A DNA stretch of 64,000 nucleotides from Artocarpus heterophyllus. Its lineage: Eukaryota > Streptophyta > Magnoliopsida > Rosales > Moraceae. The notes under the pieces are model-generated. The model was given only the letters and a program-made list of their open reading frames with translations, made no database searches and was not told the DNA's origin. Numbering within the stretch: position 1 is the stretch's first letter; each line of letters starts with the position of its first letter. The stretch is from NCBI GenBank assembly GCA_025403435.1, contig CM046344.1, forward strand, positions 17,949,699 to 18,013,698, written 5' to 3'. The position numbers and the translations under genes were made by a program. Shown here in pieces: positions 59,025-64,000 of this stretch.

Positions 59025-60674
59025 TTAATGCTCAACAAAATCCTTGACATTCTTCAACCAATTCATGTACTCTTTGCTATCTTTGGCAATCATGTACTGG
59101 TGTAAGAAATTAGTTGTGCTTTTCTCAATCCCGCGAACCTCAAGGTAGTTGAGGAAAGCCTTCTGTAAGTTTTCATCTAAATCACTGAGACAGGGGAAAA
59201 ACAAACGATTATAAGCCCGCCTAATAAAACTGTTAAGGAATTTGCAAGAATCAAAACTGAAATTCGTTCTAACAATCTTACCCGAATTCAGGTCCTTCAT
59301 ACGCAAGCCGCTCCTCTGAACCTGGCTGCTTAATTGACAAGCTATCAATGGTAATCTCATCTGGGAAGGCGGTGACACGAAACTCCAGTTGCAGTTCGTT
59401 TCCTTTGGAGATACTCACGACCAGAGGAATGCTAAAATCATCACCACGCTGCTCACCCTCGGCATCATCATCACCCTCTTCCTCCACAGAGGCATTGGGT
59501 ATGTCGACCTCAACTTTGATAATTTCATCTCCGAACTCTCTCCTAAGTAGAATAGTCCTTTCCCCAGGATTGTCTTGAATTTCAAAAGGAAATCGTTCTG
59601 GAATTTTCTCTGCCTGCTAAGATAATACATTTTATGGGGTGGGGAACACCGTAAAACACATGAACAGATTATCAAAAAGGAAATTAATTAGGGGAGAACT
59701 TGCTTCTCTACAAATTAAGAAAGCTTACATAACAAAGCTATAGTTGTAGCACCAGTCTAGAACCTATCACCGTAGGTGAAACTACAAGTTGGCAAAACAG
59801 CTCCTAATTAAATTTTGAGAGAAAGAGAGTGGTGTATTATTTGGATGGAGAAAGGAAAAAAAAACAAAAATACTAATGAGTAAGAGGTTCCTAAGCTGTC
59901 AATGGGGCAGGGCAGAGCGGGTTTTCCGCCAACCCACACCGCCCCAGGACGGGGCGGATCAAAACCCACCCCATTGACATCCCTAATACAGCTTTATTTG
60001 TTCAACCCACTTTCAAGCACCTCCCTAGCCTAGTTCACCTTTACAAATTCAAGTATGCGTCTGTTCTTCTCCAACCTAGTTCTAATTCTCTATACCTTTA
60101 CTTAGCAACCGATTCGAACTCAAAACGAAAGGACAGGATATTATGAATCACAAAACTTACAAAAGAAAAGCGTCCACTTACAAAGAAAAATGGAACATTA
60201 AAACTCTAAACATAACAATAACATCACTTTAACCAACCATAAGAACATAAAATGTCTACTTATTAACAACAAACGAAAACGAAAGATAAAAGAGAAGAAA
60301 CAAAACGAAATAGAAAATATAATTCGAGAGCTGACCAAATTAATCACATAAACAGGAGAACGAAATGAAATTATAGATAAACGTAATTAGAAACTGACAG
60401 TATTGTGATCTTCAGTTTCCTCGGCGCACTCGATCTCGGATTCAATGACGCGGAGGAGATTCTCGTCGGCGCTACGCTTAGCGAAAGACTCGGAAGAGAG
60501 GAATCTCAGAAATGGAACGAAGCTTCCACGGGTAAGCTCGCCGCTGGGATTGCCCTTGTGGAGTGTGGTGGCGGCGGAGAACGCGCCGTGGAAGGTCCTT
60601 GAAGCTCCGGCGGAGCGGATTGCGAGGGGAAGAAAGGAAGAGGAAGCCCTTCGGAGTACGGAGTACAAAGCCAT
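59025..60674 (-). CDS. Mitochondrial glycoprotein / p32 (MAM33) family protein, 3 exons
   Basis: Members of this family form trimeric, acidic proteins of the mitochondrial matrix; the precise role in plants varies. Exons on the - strand: 60674-60399, 59613-59282, 59184-59025, joined in frame to 255 aa with GT-AG introns. The first ~60 residues are rich in Arg, Ser and Ala with few acids (MALYSVLRRASSSFLPLAIR...), as in a mitochondrial presequence. The p32 core follows: IPERFPFEIQDNPGERTILL, GDEIIKVEVDIP, an acidic loop EEEGDDDAEGEQRGDD (about 150-165), IPLVVSISKGN, LQLEFRVTAFPDEITIDSL and YEGPEFGDLDENLQ. The C-terminal helix region ends YMNWLKNVKDFVEH. The start is the only ATG before the presequence. 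Intron 1 (about 0.8 kb) contains a small inverted-repeat element. It lies between two aldo-keto reductase genes on the same strand, but no functional link is implied. Confidence 0.9.
59892..59983. mobile_element. Small inverted-repeat element in p32 intron 1
   Basis: The left arm GCTGTCAATGGGGCAGGGC pairs with the reverse complement of the right arm, GGATGTCAATGGGGTGGGT. The GC-rich centre (CCGCCCCAGGACGGGGCGG) is itself nearly palindromic. TGTCAATGGGG-type ends are common in small plant hAT MITEs. No clean duplication is seen. Confidence 0.5.
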
Positions 60675-60894
60675 CGTCGTCTATGAAGCCAGAGAAATGA
60701 AATGAAAAGCTTGAGCGCTCAAGGGGAAGGGTTTAGGGTTTTGGCAGAGTCAAGCTCAGGGTACAGGGCTTAGGACCAAAACTAGGATGGTAATTTCAGA
60801 CGCCCTACAACGGCATAATATGAAAACTATACAAGATAAACAAGTTTAGACCATATATTTATTAGTTGTGTCATAAATAGGTTGACACGAATAA

Positions 60895-61375
60895 GACAAA
60901 AATAAACAAACTGGATTCATACTAATACGCTAAATAAGTCTTAACACGTTTAATTAAACGGGCCGTAAACGTATTGACATGACACGACACGACCCGCCCA
61001 TTTATAACACATTTAAACTTAAAAATAAAAATATTTGAAATATTCATGGTAGGTTAGTATTAATTACATATTGTGTTTTTGCTAATTTTCTTTATTGGCT
61101 TTTTTTAAAAAAAATTTATAATTTTTTAATTTTTTTTAATTTGTAGTTAATTGGGTCATAAACGTGTCATATGCGTATTGTTATTGTGTCAACTCGTCAC
61201 GACACGTTTAATAATCGTGTTAATCGTGTTGTGCCATGTTACGCGTGCTATAGGCGTGTCGTGTTCGTGTTTGCATTTCTGACACGTTTATTAATCGTGT
61301 TATATTCGTGTTCGGGTTAAACGTGTCATGCTATAAACGTGTCGACACGAACACGGCACAAACACGATTATTGCC
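60895..61375. mobile_element. Possible hAT-like element with dense CGTGT/ACACG motifs
   Basis: ACACG or CGTGT occurs many times, mostly near the two ends: TTGACACGAA, ATGACACGACACGACCCG on the left; CGTCACGACACG, CGTGTCGTGTTCGTG, AACGTGTCGACACGAACACGG on the right. An AT-rich, non-coding centre separates them. Clustered sub-terminal repeats are typical of non-autonomous hAT elements. I could not fix the termini. Confidence 0.4.
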
Positions 61376-63472
61376 TCCTCTACAAAAAACAGGGCTTTTG
61401 TTTGAACTTTCGCTTTATTCTTTATTCGTGGAGTAAATAAATGAGTTACTGGTTTTTTGTATATTACATTTTAAATTTTTTTAATTTTAATAAAATACAT
61501 CTTGAATTTTAAAGTCATTAACAATTAAGGTCAAATAGCAATTTTAATTCCATTCAGTACTTTTTTCTATGTGTTAAGGTTCAATTTTTTTCTTAATAGA
61601 AACCATCAATGTCTTTTAAATGTCTGTTAGTTATTGGACCTTAATGGCTAATATTTTTAAAATTCAAGATACATTATGTAAAAAGTGATATTACGAGATA
61701 CAATAGTGTAATTTATTCTTATACACGACAACTTGAGGGTTGTCCTTAAAAAAGAATATGTCATTTATCCCTCCAAAGAGAACGGAAATTGTACAAGGGT
61801 TGCTCTTAAAAAAGAAAATGGCGTTTATCTATCCAAAGAACAACAATTGTCCTTTCTATGCAAGGTGGTATTCCTTTTTTTTTCCCCCTTTTTCAAGGCT
61901 GATGTTCTCATTTCATAAAATTGATTTGAATAGGATTGAGTGGTTTGAATTGAGATTTTCAATTCAAATTGGTGTTTGCATTGGATTAGGGTTTTTCAAC
62001 AAATTTGAAAAAATCTTATCATATATGAAAATTTTTCATGAGCAATATAGATAGAATTTGTTCCTATTTTTATTTTGAAAGCACGAGAAGAAGAATTGTT
62101 TCAATTGGTTCGAAACATAATAGTTTAAAATTTTTTTATTTGAGTTGTTTGAAAAATTGATTTAAAATGATAAAAACAATAAGTTTTTATTTTTTAAACT
62201 TTAAAGTAATGCCACATCAGCTTTAAATAGACAGAAGTAATAGAGGGAGTGCGAACCTTCAAAGTCTGAGCCGCTTAAATACCACTTCTCCAATTTTGTG
62301 GGCAGAGTGAAAATATGACGAGAGGAGTTTAAAAAACTTCATCGTCTTTGTTATTATGGGGTATAATAGAGATTAAATATTTAAATATTTGTTGTAAATC
62401 AAATAAAATAACCACTTTAGAATATTTACAGCAAAAAAAAAAAAAAAAAAAAACTCTAAGAACATGTTAATTTAGTTTTAAAATGTCGTTAAAGATTAAG
62501 GAGGGGCATTTTTGTCAAATTGATGTTGTTATTTATTTATTTTTTACTCCATTCCAGTAACTTACCAAACATGTGATTCCAATATTGATTCTGATATTCA
62601 ACCGAACAACAGAATTCATACAGTCAATTTCTATTTTCATTTCATCATATCCCTATTTATAAGCCTATCCTAATTCCATTTCATTAAACCAAAGGTCCAT
62701 TCCCTACTCCAAAACATGCTAACCCAAATCGTATTGGGATTATAAATCGCTACCATCTGAATTCATAGATGAGATTTATATTTTTTCTTCTCCCATTGTA
62801 ACAACATGTTTCAAACGACAACCCTTCTTCAAACGCCAAACAGAAATCCCGAGTCTTTCTATACTTGAAACATGTCAACTTTCGTATCTAAATAACTTGT
62901 TCTTAAGACATTAAAGGTTCCATGTTAGAAAATTGACAATATGCCGTTTTATCTTTCGAATTTTTCTCAATAAAGAAAGACAACGAGAATTGTTGGCCAA
63001 GTTCGAACCACTAACCACAATTAATAAGCAATAAAAGTATATAATTTTGCCACCAAACTTTAATCAAATCAAAGCTTTTTGGCAAACCAAAACCAGATCA
63101 AAACCCTATTTCTTAATAAGAAAATACCAAAGTCTCATATACCAATGCTTTACGAGCATATTACCAGACAAATGAATCCTAATTCCCGTAATAGGAAAAT
63201 AAGAAAGTCTCTTACACCAACCTTTTTTTTTTTGGAAATTTTCCTTCCACCAAACCTTTGCAATCTTTGGAAGACAGGAAACTATAACTTTTGTCATGTA
63301 GGTGCCCACGAGGAAGTTCAAACCCTAGACCTTGTGAGAGCAAACCACAGGCCTGACTATTCCAGTCTTTTACAGCAATATTTTATTATAATCTTCAGAA
63401 ACAAATGAATGATCCAGTAGCATCTACAGTTGCTGTCCCTTTTCTCCCTTGAAATGAGGCTGATGTAACCAC
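61376..63472. other. Intergenic region left of the second AKR gene
   Basis: No gene is supported. 'agggttg(c/t)', '(c/t)ttaaaaaagaa' and 'atttatc(c/t)' recur at about 61735-61772 and 61797-61833, a short ~62-bp tandem duplication. An A run lies at about 62432-62452, and a SINE-like piece at 63225-63360. Confidence 0.4.
63225..63360 (-). repeat. SINE-like element with A tail
   Basis: On the - strand an A-box-like 'ggaatagtcaggcctgtggt' is followed by a B-box-like GGTTTGAACTTCC (about 63317-63329) and, about 90 bp later, by a run of As (T run on the + strand at 63221-63232). This fits a tRNA-derived SINE. The frames at 63079-63408 are not genes. Confidence 0.45.
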
Positions 63473-64000
63473 TCAGACTTCACCGTCCCATAAATCCTTT
63501 AGGGTTTGATATGGGCCATAAATATCGTGAACGATTGAGGTCCCTCTGAGTCTTACCTGCAAATCAAAAAACGAATTTACCAGTTAAGCTGCTATGGTAA
63601 AAACCATAATACTATATGACAATTACAAGGGATTTCTTTTCTACCAAAAAAAAAAAAAAAGGATTTCCAGTTATCACGAACTGCACATTCTTCACAACAG
63701 TGATTATTCAAGAATAGCGATTAGCTTTTTTTCAAAAGAAAAAAAGGAACGATTTTCTGTGATTCTTGATGTTGTGCTTCTTTTAAGTCGAGAGGCTGCA
63801 TGACTTCATTGGTGATAATACGCACCCACAAAAAGAAGTCAAAAACTAAGCGTATTAAATAAACACTTGCCTGCTCAATTTCACCAAATTTTGCAAACAA
63901 GGCCTCGGGTATAGCCCAACCGAAAACATCGAAATTTTCTTTGATTCTTGATTCGTTTGTGCTTTTAGGAAGAACACTATGACCCATTTGCAGGCCCCAA
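63473..64000 (-). CDS. Second aldo-keto reductase (AKR4C-type), last two exons; 5' part beyond window
   Basis: Exon pieces on the - strand: 64000-63871 (partial) and 63556-63473. They read [43 protein letters not shown] and then [27 protein letters not shown], ending TGA. These match the same parts of the AKR gene at 54906-57003, with the intron at the same place, so it is a paralogue. The intron donor is GC (CAG then GCAAGTG), whereas the other AKR has GT here. The alternative GT four bases downstream would break the frame of the last exon. The catalytic tetrad lies outside the window, so activity cannot be judged. Confidence 0.88.

Overview
This is nuclear DNA from a flowering plant, most likely a eudicot. 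It is AT-rich, its genes are split by GT-AG introns (a few GC-AG), and it is packed with plant-type LTR retrotransposons, a LINE, SINE-like elements and MITEs. I cannot name the species from the sequence.

There are four host genes, and I spliced them by eye. (1) A 20-exon delta-1-pyrroline-5-carboxylate synthetase (P5CS, proline synthesis) lies on the + strand at 24102-30756. It reads through for 721 aa, but several motifs of its reductase half are altered. (2) A 7-exon aldo-keto reductase of the plant AKR4C type lies on the - strand at 54906-57003 (318 aa, catalytic tetrad present). (3) A 3-exon mitochondrial glycoprotein/p32 (MAM33) family gene lies on the - strand at 59025-60674 (255 aa). 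(4) The last two exons of a second aldo-keto reductase enter from the right edge on the - strand at 63473-64000. The AKR copies flank the p32 gene in the same orientation, which suggests an old local duplication.

The rest is mostly transposons in three nests. Nest 1 (3339-18706) is a chromovirus-like solo LTR on the - strand. It was split by a decayed Ty1/copia element (3738-16732). That element's 5' LTR was split by a second LTR of the first family on the + strand, which was itself split by a third copy on the - strand (6115-8513, TSD tacaa). Nest 2 (32622-46028) is a copia solo LTR (TSD gtttt) holding a chromovirus-related solo LTR. Inside that sits a young, nearly intact Ty3/gypsy chromovirus (35689-44750, TSD gagag), whose two 2.16-kb LTRs are almost identical and whose 1530-codon polyprotein is cut by one amber codon. 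Nest 3 (48365-54370) is a MITE split by a decayed L1-type LINE, which is split by a 725-bp hAT-type MITE (TSD ggttggac). The left edge holds the 3' end of another copia element.

The most unusual signals are non-coding. A near-palindrome (TTCGGCCTGCCGAA) recurs every ~20-26 bp in the LTRs of both the gypsy and the unrelated copia elements. A strictly 10-bp-phased array of GGTCAA (TTGAC, the WRKY W-box core) sits in one LTR. A cluster of ACGT-core sites lies upstream of P5CS.
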